From the IMG/VR virus record IMGVR_UViG_3300041964_000083, positions 1 through 64,000 of that record: a stretch of DNA of 64,000 nucleotides. One strand, given 5' to 3'. The position numbers and the translations under genes are program-made. Position 1 is the stretch's first letter. Each line of letters begins with the position of its first letter. Positions 33,122 through 40,741 of this stretch are shown here, one piece after another. The stretch is from a virus. The notes under the pieces are model-generated. The model ran no database searches. It worked only from the letters and a program-made list of their open reading frames with translations, and was not told the DNA's origin.

Positions 33122-33594
33122 TGTATTCCAAGAAAAACATTCATGCGTTTCCACACTTCAAAGTTCGAGAAGGGTTTGAGACTATCTTCCCTTTTGACAA
33201 CCTAGAAGAAAGGTTAGAGCAGGAGTTACGGGTTATTGGGTTAACCGAAGAGAACCTAACCAAAGCTGAAAAGCTAAATGCTGAAAAAGCAGCAAAGCTT
33301 AAAACTAGGGTTGAAGTCGTCAAGGCAAAAGCACTTAAAGCTGGGGTTCTAATCGATTCTATTGAGTCAATCGCCTACAGTGACGCTAAAGTTGACGCTT
33401 TAGAGAAAGTCATTGAAAGACTTGGGGTTCTAGAGAAGCAAGTTGAAGACCAGTTAGTCCCTTGGACAAAATCTCAATTCAAGTCAGCCTTACCCTGGTT
33501 GCTTTTAGGGATTGTGGTCACGATTTTTGGTTTGACAGCTGTGGTTAGCCGTGGGTCAACGCCCACTCTTGAAACTAAAACACAAGTGAAGTAG
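33121..33594 (+). CDS. Coiled-coil protein with C-terminal membrane anchor
   Basis: A 157-residue protein. Residues ~30-120 are rich in heptad-like Leu/Ala/Glu/Lys (LEERLEQELRVIGLTEENLTKA...), then a transmembrane helix (LPWLLLGIVVTIFGLTAVV, about residues 124-143) and a short polar tail. It shares one base with the actin-like gene stop (TAATG). It could tether filaments or DNA to the membrane. Confidence 0.55.
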   Translation: MYSKKNIHAFPHFKVREGFETIFPFDNLEERLEQELRVIGLTEENLTKAEKLNAEKAAKLKTRVEVVKAKALKAGVLIDSIESIAYSDAKVDALEKVIERLGVLEKQVEDQLVPWTKSQFKSALPWLLLGIVVTIFGLTAVVSRGSTPTLETKTQVK

Positions 33595-33603
33595 TTTTCC
33601 CAC

Positions 33604-33645
33604 CCTGCCATCTATCTTACCTATTTTGGTTAGGAAGTTGGCAGG
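33604..33645. terminator. Long hairpin after actin-like operon
   Basis: CCTGCCA (33604-33610) pairs with TGGCAGG (33639-33645), and inner CTTACC/GGTTAG pairs extend the stem. It is likely to end the three-gene transcript before the wall hydrolase. Confidence 0.5.
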
Positions 33646-33684
33646 TTGAGGGAAACCTTCTTACTTTTAATTTCATAAACGCAA

Positions 33685-34920
33685 ATGGTTGTAACACTTG
33701 ATCGTTCTAGCCATAAAGTTGCTCATGCCTTAAGGATTGAGATTGATAATTTAGCCTATGCCCTACAGCGGCAGCAAACCGTAAAGGATGTTGAACAACG
33801 GCTCTTAGAAATCAATCGAAAATTGGGAGGAGTAAAATCAGACCCCCAGTACAAAGAACTTCGAGAACACTTCTTAGCTCTTACTGCTGCGGCTGGAATC
33901 TTCCTAACTGTGGCAACTACTAGTCACTACCAAGTTAATCCGCAGATTTTCCAGCCTACTTCAATTGAACTCCGAGCGGACACTTCGGCTGGAATCCGTC
34001 TGACATCTACGACTCAAATCCTTAATGAAGTCCAAGCGGACTTCGGAACCACTTCGAGTCAACTCAGCATAACCGCATTGATGCACGCCATCATTGGTCA
34101 GGAATCAAACGGAAAATTCAACATCACCAACCCACATTCAGGAGCATTAGGTTATGGGCAAGTGATGCCAGAGAATGTTACTCCTTGGAGCTTAGAAGCT
34201 CTGGGGTATGCCCTTACTCCCAAGGAGTTTCTCAATAGCCCCAAGTTACAACTCAAAATCATCAAATTTAAGTTGGGGCAGGCGATCGCATCCCAAACCC
34301 AACCCGACCGGAGCGAGGAAGAGGTGATTCGTCGTGCTGCTGCTATTTGGTATTCAGGTCAAGCTCGGTTATGGAATAGCAACAGACCGGAATATTACAA
34401 CGGGCATCCCTACCCGTCTATTGCTGAGTACACCCAGAGTGTTTGGGAGAAGTACCAAGCAGAATTATCCCCCGCATCTTCGGAGTTAAGCGACTGGACG
34501 GCAGATGATAAATCTACCCCAGCTAAAGGGGAGAAGATTGCAGGGTATGAGGTAACCTCCCCTTGGGGTAATCGAAAAGGGGCGAATCTTCCTGTAGGAG
34601 CCAGCACTTTCCATAAGGGAACGGACGTGGGGATGCCAGAAGGAACCCCCCTTTACGTTATTGGGAGTGCCCAAAACTTTAATTGTTCTTGGGATGCCAA
34701 GGCGGGGAATATTGCCAGCTTTGATTCCCCTGAATTAGGCAAGAGTTTTGATTACTACCATCTATCGAAGTGCGATCGCACAACCCGTGAAATGAGGGTT
34801 GGTAATACGGGGATAGATGGAGGAGCGCACCTCCACATTAATCAGCGAAATCCTCAAACCTTGGAAAAAGAACCACCTTGGCGTGGTTTTATTAGATGGG
34901 CTATTCGAGGCAAGAAATAG
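33685..34920 (+). CDS. Cell-wall hydrolase: lytic transglycosylase plus M23 peptidase
   Basis: A 411-residue two-domain enzyme. The first ~60 residues are helical, followed by a hydrophobic segment (FLALTAAAGIFLTVATT). The SLT domain shows catalytic Glu in IIGQESNGKF and SGALGYGQVMPENV. The M23 domain shows HKGTDVGMPEGTP (metal ligands His and Asp) and GAHLHINQR (the HxH motif). Such fusions are typical of phage or conjugation entry machines. The hydrophobic segment suggests membrane anchoring. Confidence 0.85.
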   Translation: MVVTLDRSSHKVAHALRIEIDNLAYALQRQQTVKDVEQRLLEINRKLGGVKSDPQYKELREHFLALTAAAGIFLTVATTSHYQVNPQIFQPTSIELRADTSAGIRLTSTTQILNEVQADFGTTSSQLSITALMHAIIGQESNGKFNITNPHSGALGYGQVMPENVTPWSLEALGYALTPKEFLNSPKLQLKIIKFKLGQAIASQTQPDRSEEEVIRRAAAIWYSGQARLWNSNRPEYYNGHPYPSIAEYTQSVWEKYQAELSPASSELSDWTADDKSTPAKGEKIAGYEVTSPWGNRKGANLPVGASTFHKGTDVGMPEGTPLYVIGSAQNFNCSWDAKAGNIASFDSPELGKSFDYYHLSKCDRTTREMRVGNTGIDGGAHLHINQRNPQTLEKEPPWRGFIRWAIRGKK

Positions 34921-34925
34921 CCAAT

Positions 34926-35088
34926 ATGTTTACTTTGATTCAGGTCGTGCCAATTAATGGGATGCGCTATCCGCTCAACACTAAACATTAGTGGACAAGA
35001 TAGCCAGACTCAGGCGCAAGCCTACGTTATAGAAGTCATGACACCCATGAATGCTTTCCAGTTTGTGGCAACTGTCGTCAAAAGTTAA
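34926..35088 (+). pseudogene. Possible frameshifted small gene
   Basis: From ATG 34926 a frame reads MFTLIQVVPINGMRYPLNTKH then stops. A different frame over the next bases reads protein-like QDSQTQAQAYVIEVMTPMN and continues to TAA at 35086-35088. A one-base indel would join them. The two pieces could be chance; support is weak. Confidence 0.3.
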
Positions 35089-35310
35089 ACAGATTTATTG
35101 AGCAATGAATTGGCGATTAGAGGTATAGCGATCGCACAGAGAATTTATGGAAATCGTGAAGCGCGATCGTAGGTATCAAACCAACAATCGATTTGTTTTC
35201 ACCGCGACAGTTATCGATTCGTCCAAACTTTGAGTAATAATTGACTGCACTCTTCTAACTGGTGGCAGTGGTTGGGGAGTTGGAGTCAATCAACAAGGAG
35301 AACTTTAGTA
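35089..35310. other. Non-coding gap before small membrane genes
   Basis: With the preceding degenerate stretch this is the largest uncertain gap (34921-35310). It has GCGATCGC at 35129, scattered ATCGATT repeats (GCGATCGTAG, CAATCGATTTG, TTATCGATTCG), and AAGGAG at 35294. I see no RNA gene or ORF I can support. Confidence 0.4.
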
Positions 35311-35514
35311 ATGAGTAAACCATCTCTCAAACAATTTGCTGCTACTTCTGTGATAGCGTTAGCTACCTCTGTAGGATTGAATGCCGTTGACGCTCATGTT
35401 GGAATTCATGCTACTGCGGGTGCAGCTATAGGTATAGGTTCCGCAGCCATAGCCGGATTAAAAGACGGCTTAAAAGCAGCCAAGGAAAAGGAAGACGCTG
35501 ACAAGAAAGGTTAA
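35311..35514 (+). CDS. Small hydrophobic protein, holin-like
   Basis: A 67-residue protein with AAGGAG before its ATG. Two hydrophobic stretches (FAATSVIALATSVGLNAV and TAGAAIGIGSAAIAGL) and a charged tail (KAAKEKEDADKKG) fit a small class II holin or membrane accessory. It follows the wall hydrolase by one gap. The alternative is a signal-peptide protein. Confidence 0.55.
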   Translation: MSKPSLKQFAATSVIALATSVGLNAVDAHVGIHATAGAAIGIGSAAIAGLKDGLKAAKEKEDADKKG

Positions 35515-35584
35515 TTGCCTGCATCCCTTCAGCTAGTGACAGGAGTTAGGGGACTGGAGTTAATTAATTTTAAGAGGGTGATTC

Positions 35585-35719
35585 ATGTTTGAAAAGCAAA
35601 TAACCGAGATTTGCATGATTTTGATTGTGGCGTTCTTTGCCTTAATTGCTCCACAAGTTTTTGTTCCAGTTTTAGCTGGAATGTTAATTGCAACCGTACA
35701 GGAGAAGAAGAATGGCTGA
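35585..35719 (+). CDS. 44-residue membrane protein
   Basis: ATG 35585 follows AAGAGGG. The peptide has one long hydrophobic segment (ICMILIVAFFALIAPQVFVP, continuing to LAGMLIA) and a charged tail. It overlaps the next gene start (35712) by eight bases. With the 67-residue protein it may be a holin pair. Confidence 0.5.
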   Translation: MFEKQITEICMILIVAFFALIAPQVFVPVLAGMLIATVQEKKNG

Positions 35720-35906
35720 TTTAGGTAAGTTGAATGTAGGCGATCGCGTAAAAGACGAAGAACGCGAATATGAAGTTGTTGGTTACCACCCAAATGGTGC
35801 AGTTAAAATTGCGTTTGGTGAACCCGAATCGGGTGGCGACTGGGGATTTTTGCACTACACACCTGAAGAACTTGCAGAAGCTGGGATTACAAAAACCGAT
35901 GCTTAA
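35712..35906 (+). CDS. Small KOW/SH3-like protein
   Basis: A 64-residue protein; ATG 35712 has CAGGAG before it. LNVGDRVKDEEREYEVVGYH and the following GDWGFLHYTPEEL look like a small beta-barrel with a C-terminal helix. Function unknown. Confidence 0.5.
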   Translation: MADLGKLNVGDRVKDEEREYEVVGYHPNGAVKIAFGEPESGGDWGFLHYTPEELAEAGITKTDA

Positions 35907-36309
35907 ACCAAAAGAAACTGAGATAATAACGATACCTGAACCTCCTGAAGGTTCTTACCTCCACTCCGAGGTCATAACTCATGCCAAACAAGACTTTTTT
36001 GGGCGCACATGGATGCTTAAGTATCGTGGGTGGACATTAAACAATCGCGCTGTGTACGTTCAAGTTCAAGATTATCTAGGCTACTGCTTCTACACTCCGG
36101 AAGGCGTTGGCAAGTTATCTAGAATAGTTCCTCGTGATAACGAAAATGCGGCTCTGAATGAAATGTTTAGATACTTCGACTGGTTTATTTTCTCCTATGA
36201 ATCTAAGCTGATTGAAGTTGATATTGAGGATAAGACAACTCAAAAGCCTGCTGTGCAGAATGTTAAAAGACTGACGGGTAAGCGAACCAACATCAAGGAG
36301 GTAAGCTAA
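35899..36309 (+). CDS. Hypothetical protein
   Basis: A 136-residue protein; ATG 35899 overlaps the previous stop. Beta-rich N-terminus with many aromatics (YRGWTLNNRAVYVQVQDYLGY) and a helical end. No family is recognised. Confidence 0.5.
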   Translation: MLKPKETEIITIPEPPEGSYLHSEVITHAKQDFFGRTWMLKYRGWTLNNRAVYVQVQDYLGYCFYTPEGVGKLSRIVPRDNENAALNEMFRYFDWFIFSYESKLIEVDIEDKTTQKPAVQNVKRLTGKRTNIKEVS

Positions 36310-36376
36310 AACTATTCAAAATAATCCGTGCCAGTTTGACTAAGAAGCTGATGTAGACAAAAAAAGAGAAAAGCAA

Positions 36377-36715
36377 ATGACCTTACAACCACACGAATTA
36401 AAGCTAGCAGCAGAACTGTTAGAATTAGCCGCCGACCAATTCAGCAATCACGGTTGCAATGATTTTGATTTAGTGACAGAAGCTGGATTAACTCTAGAGC
36501 AAGCCTATGAAGTCAACAAAGCATATGTGGAATGGAATGGTGAAGCTGGACAATACGAAGATAGTGAACTACGAACAACAGAAGCATGGTCTGGTAATGA
36601 CGGGATGATGCGTTGGTTATCAGCAAGGATGAAACAAGAATTAGAGGTGGGCGACTCTCTTGGAGCAGAAACTTACGAGGAATACGCAAAAAGAACGGGA
36701 TGCGATCGCACATGA
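36377..36715 (+). CDS. Hypothetical acidic protein
   Basis: A 112-residue acidic helical protein (LAAELLELAADQFSNHGC..., LEVGDSLGAETYEEYAKRTG). Similar short phage proteins exist without known role. Its stop overlaps the next start. Confidence 0.5.
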   Translation: MTLQPHELKLAAELLELAADQFSNHGCNDFDLVTEAGLTLEQAYEVNKAYVEWNGEAGQYEDSELRTTEAWSGNDGMMRWLSARMKQELEVGDSLGAETYEEYAKRTGCDRT

Positions 36716-37026
36716 CTAACCCACTACCATACACAATCTCGGATATCTTGTTAAACCATGAGCGCGGTGAGTTTTTACGCAAACGCAATATCAAGGTTTC
36801 TCAAGTCTTGGAGTCTAAAGCTGATGAATTCTATCAATACTTTGGAATCCACCTCGTTTTCTTTATCGATCCAATAATAGGATTTAATTATTGCTCTTTC
36901 ACTAATACTGTTCTTAGTCCTACACCAAACGGTATAAGTGACTACAACGTGGTTTTAAGTCGATACGGGGTAAGAGCAGCTGAATTGATTGACGAATTAA
37001 TTAATGCTATAACGGATTGCAAATGA
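36712..37026 (+). CDS. Hypothetical protein
   Basis: A 104-residue protein starting at an ATGA overlap. VSQVLESKADEFYQYFGIHLVFFIDPIIGF is followed by a beta-rich middle. Last plus-strand gene before the convergent lysis module. Confidence 0.5.
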   Translation: MTNPLPYTISDILLNHERGEFLRKRNIKVSQVLESKADEFYQYFGIHLVFFIDPIIGFNYCSFTNTVLSPTPNGISDYNVVLSRYGVRAAELIDELINAITDCK

Positions 37027-37133
37027 TTAATCCACACATATGCGATCGCGTATACAACGTTCTTCTTGTTACATTGGTTTGATGCTGTTAAAATAAACAA
37101 CGATACACAGCAATTTGCATACAGCGTATCTTG

Positions 37134-37165
37134 CCTTCTGAGTACATCGGAAGGTTTTGTTTTGT
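37134..37165 (+). terminator. Terminator hairpin with T-rich tail
   Basis: CCTTC and GAAGG pair across an 11-base loop; TTTTGTTTTGTTT follows. It is the first of two terminators in the 342-base gap between convergent blocks (37027-37368). Confidence 0.65.
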
Positions 37166-37212
37166 TTGTAGTGCTGTAAAATTAGATGTGATTAAATTTT
37201 TGATGAGAGCAG

Positions 37213-37238
37213 ACCCGTGGCGTGTAACACGGGTTTTT
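37213..37238 (+). terminator. Second terminator hairpin
   Basis: ACCCGTG and CACGGGT form a 7-bp stem with an 8-base loop, followed by TTTTT. A TAAAAT promoter-like -10 element lies about 40 bases before it. This and the similar TAAAAT ahead of the first hairpin could define short transcripts. Confidence 0.75.
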
Positions 37239-37245
37239 GTTTGAC

Positions 37246-37264
37246 TGACAACTAATCGTTGTCA
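37246..37264. repeat. Dispersed palindrome, copy 7
   Basis: TGACAAC, spacer TAATC, GTTGTCA, perfect 7-bp arms, eight bases after the second terminator. The rest of the gap to 37368 holds no gene I can support. Confidence 0.8.
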
Positions 37265-37368
37265 GCACGAATATAAAGAAGCGATATCATTAAAATATAG
37301 ATGCACCCTTGACCAAAGAGACGATTATTTTTTTGCCTAAGCTGCAAGGAAGCGATCGCCTCTTTTCC

Positions 37369-37845
37369 TTATTTAGAAACGAAATGTATCCATAGCTCCC
37401 CATCTGCACTGCAAGTGCGTGCCATCAGATTGTAAGAATACGTCAAGCCTGCTCCTGATCGCGTGGTGTCATAGCCATCAGTGAAAAATTCGCCAAAAGG
37501 ATCGTTCACCACAAACCCTTTTTCGTTATAGCCAATGATTACGATAATATGACCAAATTCGGTGAAGTACCCATGAACAATACACGGGTTTTCTTTGTCT
37601 AACCACGCTTTAACAGCATCCCAGTTGGTATGCCGAGTAAATTCATCTTTATACCCATACAGCCTGAATAATTCAGCTAAATCTTCTCCAACGTGTCGGT
37701 TTAACCCGCTGTCGATGCAATATTGATAAAGCTCATCTTCTAATTGGACACCAGCGTTATTCCTAATGGGGTAACCAAAAAATGCCATACACATCGCTAC
37801 AGACGTTACATTGCAGCTACCGTAAGGGTTTTCTGAGTTGTCCAA
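37369..37845 (-). CDS. C39-like peptidase domain, out-of-frame 3' part of the endolysin gene
   Basis: A papain-fold Peptidase_C39-like domain: nucleophile Cys in NPYGSCNVTSVAM, His in FGHIIVIIGY, and Asp in VVNDPFGEF. The domain begins before the TTG at 37845: the same frame upstream reads KVPYLLQLDN, the standard lead-in of this family. That lead-in lies out of frame under the end of the GH24 gene. One extra A in the run at 37864-37866 (minus strand) would fuse both. So this is the peptidase half of a two-domain endolysin, cut off by a 1-base deletion or an assembly error. Confidence 0.75.
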   Translation of the reverse strand: MDNSENPYGSCNVTSVAMCMAFFGYPIRNNAGVQLEDELYQYCIDSGLNRHVGEDLAELFRLYGYKDEFTRHTNWDAVKAWLDKENPCIVHGYFTEFGHIIVIIGYNEKGFVVNDPFGEFFTDGYDTTRSGAGLTYSYNLMARTCSADGELWIHFVSK

Positions 37846-38771
37846 TTGCAGTAAGTATGGAACTTTAAGTAGTTTTGAGTTACTTGCTCTTGAACTGAAG
37901 TTGGCGTACTGGCAGCAGCAGGCGCATTAACAGGCTCTAGTTTAATGAAGTCTGTGCTATCGAAGGCATACCATGTGTTGTAATGCCCCAAAGCAAAATT
38001 GTTTTCTTTTGCCCAAGCTAAGTCGAGCGTAAATCGGATATGGCGATCTTCTTTTATCCAACACGCGATCGCAAACTCTAATCCTTTTTTTACTAAATAC
38101 TTTTGATCGTCTGGTAATTGACTCGATTGGGCGATTGAGCGCTTGAGATAGCCTTGATCTGTTTCCACCCTTATCCAAGCAAAACCACCTTTATCGGGTA
38201 CTGGTAATGCTAAATTAGGGGTTACATGGGGTGTTGTAGAAATGGTAGGGATAGACAGATTACTTTGCTGTGGTCGATTTGTGAGTAGTGCATTAAACTG
38301 TGCTACGTTATCTAAAACGGTTTCATTTGTAACAATTTTTCCTGTTTTCCATAGAATAGCTTCAGCTCTACGTCGCCGCACTAATCCTAATTCTTGTACT
38401 CGCTCTCCATTAACGTAAGTGTTTACATACAAGAGCATTCGCTCAAGCGCACCATCAAAATTACCTTGATTGAGTAGTTCTAAAAATCGCGAACTGTAAA
38501 TTTGCTCTGGTACAGCATTGTAAAAAAAACTCAAAACGGCGTTGTAAATATTTTCTTCAAGTTTTATTTTTACAAAATCTTCAAGCATTGTTTCTTTCTC
38601 GGTTACCACCTGCCGTAGGTAGTCTTCTGCTGTTTCAAGACTCATTACCAACCCTTCTGTTACCCAGCTTCCGGTAAAACCATACCCAATTGTCCATTGG
38701 TCGTAATGATAAGCCTTCTCGCTGAAGCCTTCAAAGAATTTAATGAGTGCGATCGCGTTATCAATATTCAT
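37806..38771 (-). CDS. GH24 lysozyme (muramidase) part of endolysin
   Basis: A 321-residue product from ATG 38771. The T4-lysozyme-like active site is visible at the N-terminus: Glu in IKFFEGFSEKAYHYDQW and TIGYGFTG; the AVLSFFYNAV region follows. Residues ~200-290 form a second beta-rich, probably wall-binding domain (WIRVETDQGYLKR). The last ~25 residues (LKFHTYCNWTTQKT...) are out-of-frame reading of the C39 domain. It starts inside the holin-like gene by 11 bases. Confidence 0.85.
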   Translation of the reverse strand: MNIDNAIALIKFFEGFSEKAYHYDQWTIGYGFTGSWVTEGLVMSLETAEDYLRQVVTEKETMLEDFVKIKLEENIYNAVLSFFYNAVPEQIYSSRFLELLNQGNFDGALERMLLYVNTYVNGERVQELGLVRRRRAEAILWKTGKIVTNETVLDNVAQFNALLTNRPQQSNLSIPTISTTPHVTPNLALPVPDKGGFAWIRVETDQGYLKRSIAQSSQLPDDQKYLVKKGLEFAIACWIKEDRHIRFTLDLAWAKENNFALGHYNTWYAFDSTDFIKLEPVNAPAAASTPTSVQEQVTQNYLKFHTYCNWTTQKTLTVAAM

Positions 38772-39165
38772 CGTCAGGAGGCAGTGCGTTTCTAGTACCA
38801 ATTCTTGATGAGCGTACTTTTTGTTCTAATGGCGGCTCAATGTACGTCTCTTCTCTAGGAAGTGTTTGAGAAATTCGGGTTGCTTGGGTTACAACATTTT
38901 CTTTATTAGGTCCCCACACACCACGAGGGGTATAAGCAAGAGAGCCATTTGCACCAACTCTTGATGCCATCACTACACTTTGCCCAGTAATTGTAAGCAC
39001 TACCGTAGATACCCCAACAACCCAATCAGTCGCTGTTAATTTCCCATTAGCATCAAATCGATTTGCCATAGAAATTGCAACTGACGCGATCGCACTTAAG
39101 GTTGTAACGTATACACCCAGAGCGGTTCGTGTTAAAAATAGGTTGCGAATTTCTAATTTAGACAT
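38761..39165 (-). CDS. Two-helix membrane protein, holin candidate
   Basis: A 134-residue protein with two membrane segments (LGVYVTTLSAIASVAISMA and WVVGVSTVVLTITGQSVVMA) separated by a short polar turn, and a long polar C-terminus. It overlaps the endolysin start, the usual holin position. Confidence 0.65.
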   Translation of the reverse strand: MSKLEIRNLFLTRTALGVYVTTLSAIASVAISMANRFDANGKLTATDWVVGVSTVVLTITGQSVVMASRVGANGSLAYTPRGVWGPNKENVVTQATRISQTLPREETYIEPPLEQKVRSSRIGTRNALPPDDEY

Positions 39166-39177
39166 AACCTAAAACTA

Positions 39178-39540
39178 TTATTTGTCAATTAATTCTTTGA
39201 TTTTCTGCAATAACTCTTGCCAATAAAAAGGCTTAGTGATAAATGTTGCACCTAACGCAATACCTTTTTCAATGCTTTCGCTATCAGCAATAGCGGATAA
39301 GAAAGCAACAGGGATATCCTTAGTGTTAGAGGTTTTTTTTAATTGCTCAATAACTTGGAACCCATTTAATTCTCGCATAACAACATCGCAAATTATTAAG
39401 TTAGGCATAAATTTAGTTGCTAGTTGTAATCCGCTGATTCCATTGTCTGCCGATAACACAGTATAATTTTCCATCTTTAATAACTCAGATAGAACATCTA
39501 AAATATCTTTGTTGTCTTCAATTATTAGAATTGTCGGCAT
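39178..39540 (-). CDS. CheY-like single-domain response regulator in lysis module
   Basis: A 120-residue stand-alone receiver with all key residues: IIEDNKD (acidic pair), phospho-Asp in LIICDVVMRELNG, Ser in AFLSAIAD, and Lys in FITKPFYW. No output domain. It lies between a coiled-coil membrane protein (22-base overlap) and the holin-like gene (12-base gap), so it is part of the lysis transcript. Phage-encoded receivers are rare; it may sense or divert a host phosphorelay. Confidence 0.85.
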   Translation of the reverse strand: MPTILIIEDNKDILDVLSELLKMENYTVLSADNGISGLQLATKFMPNLIICDVVMRELNGFQVIEQLKKTSNTKDIPVAFLSAIADSESIEKGIALGATFITKPFYWQELLQKIKELIDK

Positions 39541-40108
39541 TTTTTCTATCGTTTTCTAAAACAACAAGCTTCATTTCATGTTTTGTTACTTGTTCTATGA
39601 TTTTAATTAACGCACCACTACCTAAAATATCATTAATTCGCCCTTGAGCACCTTGTGCGATCGCGAGTGCAACATCAGCTATTTTGCCCGCGTTCTGGGT
39701 TTCTCCTTTTGTACTGTATATTTCTCCTCGTAGTTGCTCTAATGTATTTGAGGTTGATGTTACAGCTTCTCGATTGCTGTCTACAATATTGCGTAGAGAT
39801 GGGATTAAAGCTTCGAGTGAATCAATTCGCATATCAAGAACCATGCGAATATCTTTAATTTCTTGCTCTAATTTATCGATTTTTCCGTCTTTTTGTTTAA
39901 TCTGGTCTATTATTTGCTGACTTTTAGCTTTAAGTAGACTTTTAACATAATTTAAAATATATGGTGCAGCAAAACCAACAATACCTACAATAAACGACCA
40001 CTGCGAATTACCCAATCGTTTTGATTCGGTGAAGATAAACGCGATTGCACAACCACTCAATAGCGCGGTCCCAAGTTGGGTGAAATTAAGCGATCGCATC
40101 CGTTTCAT
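39518..40108 (-). CDS. Membrane and coiled-coil protein
   Basis: A 196-residue protein. Two N-terminal hydrophobic segments (LGTALLSGCAIAFIF, FIVGIVGFAAPYILNYV) precede a long coiled coil (QQIIDQIKQKDGKIDKLEQEI...) and a polar tail. It could be a spanin- or holin-like lysis factor, or a receptor-like partner for the receiver gene it overlaps. Confidence 0.55.
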   Translation of the reverse strand: MKRMRSLNFTQLGTALLSGCAIAFIFTESKRLGNSQWSFIVGIVGFAAPYILNYVKSLLKAKSQQIIDQIKQKDGKIDKLEQEIKDIRMVLDMRIDSLEALIPSLRNIVDSNREAVTSTSNTLEQLRGEIYSTKGETQNAGKIADVALAIAQGAQGRINDILGSGALIKIIEQVTKHEMKLVVLENDRKNADNSNN

Positions 40109-40529
40109 CGTAGTTAAAACCTAATGTGTCATCTTCGGTTCGCTCAATCTTCTCTTCTACTATTGTATAAATTATTTCTAAAGGCAAAGGCGGTACTTTT
40201 AGGTAATCGCCATCACGCAGGATGTGGTCTTGCTCTATTGGTTTTTCGTTAACAACTAATTTTTGTTTTAGGGTTTTTAGTAGATGAATATCACCGTGAT
40301 TGGTAGAAACACAAATAATTTTACCTAAATTTGAAGTAATTGCAGGGTTATAAATTGGTATGATATTTTCAATACTTAAAGAGGGATGTTCTACTACAGG
40401 ACGACGACCAATAAACCACGTCAAACCACGTTCAAACGGTAGTTTAACATACATATCAAATTGATAACCCACTGCGTCATTAGAAATGCGGTGAGTCGGC
40501 TGACGAATACGAAGTTCTGCAAATTTCAT
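40086..40529 (-). CDS. Hypothetical virion-associated protein
   Basis: A 147-residue, beta-rich protein with a DGDYLKVPPLP turn and an acidic tail. Being between fibre and lysis genes it may be a tail or baseplate component, but I recognise no family. ATG 40529 is preferred over 40538. Confidence 0.45.
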   Translation of the reverse strand: MKFAELRIRQPTHRISNDAVGYQFDMYVKLPFERGLTWFIGRRPVVEHPSLSIENIIPIYNPAITSNLGKIICVSTNHGDIHLLKTLKQKLVVNEKPIEQDHILRDGDYLKVPPLPLEIIYTIVEEKIERTEDDTLGFNYDETDAIA

Positions 40530-40680
40530 TATTCCCAAAATACAAAACTGGTATTAATTGCGAAATAAATAAAACTAATTCCATCCCGCTATTAAGATTG
40601 ATTGCTTCTAGTTCTTCTACGGAACTGGCTAACTTTATTAGTTCTTCAATTCCGCCAGCTCTTTCAATAATCTAAATGAA

Positions 40681-40734
40681 GGTAAAGAAGGTAAAGAAGG
40701 TAAAGAAGAAGGAATCTCTCTTCTCCTTTACCTT
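40681..40734. repeat. Tandem GGTAAAGAA repeats and hairpin
   Basis: Three 9-base units (40681-40707) lead into a hairpin: AAGGTAAAG (40697-40705) pairs with CTTTACCTT (40726-40734), with inner AAGAAG/CTTCT pairing. It lies directly downstream of the fibre gene and probably terminates its transcript. Confidence 0.6.
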
Positions 40735-40741
40735 TCTCTTG

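Noticed and set aside
40681-40707. GGTAAAGAA tandem units as a CRISPR or iteron array
   Set aside because: Only three 9-base units without spacers, merging into a terminator hairpin.
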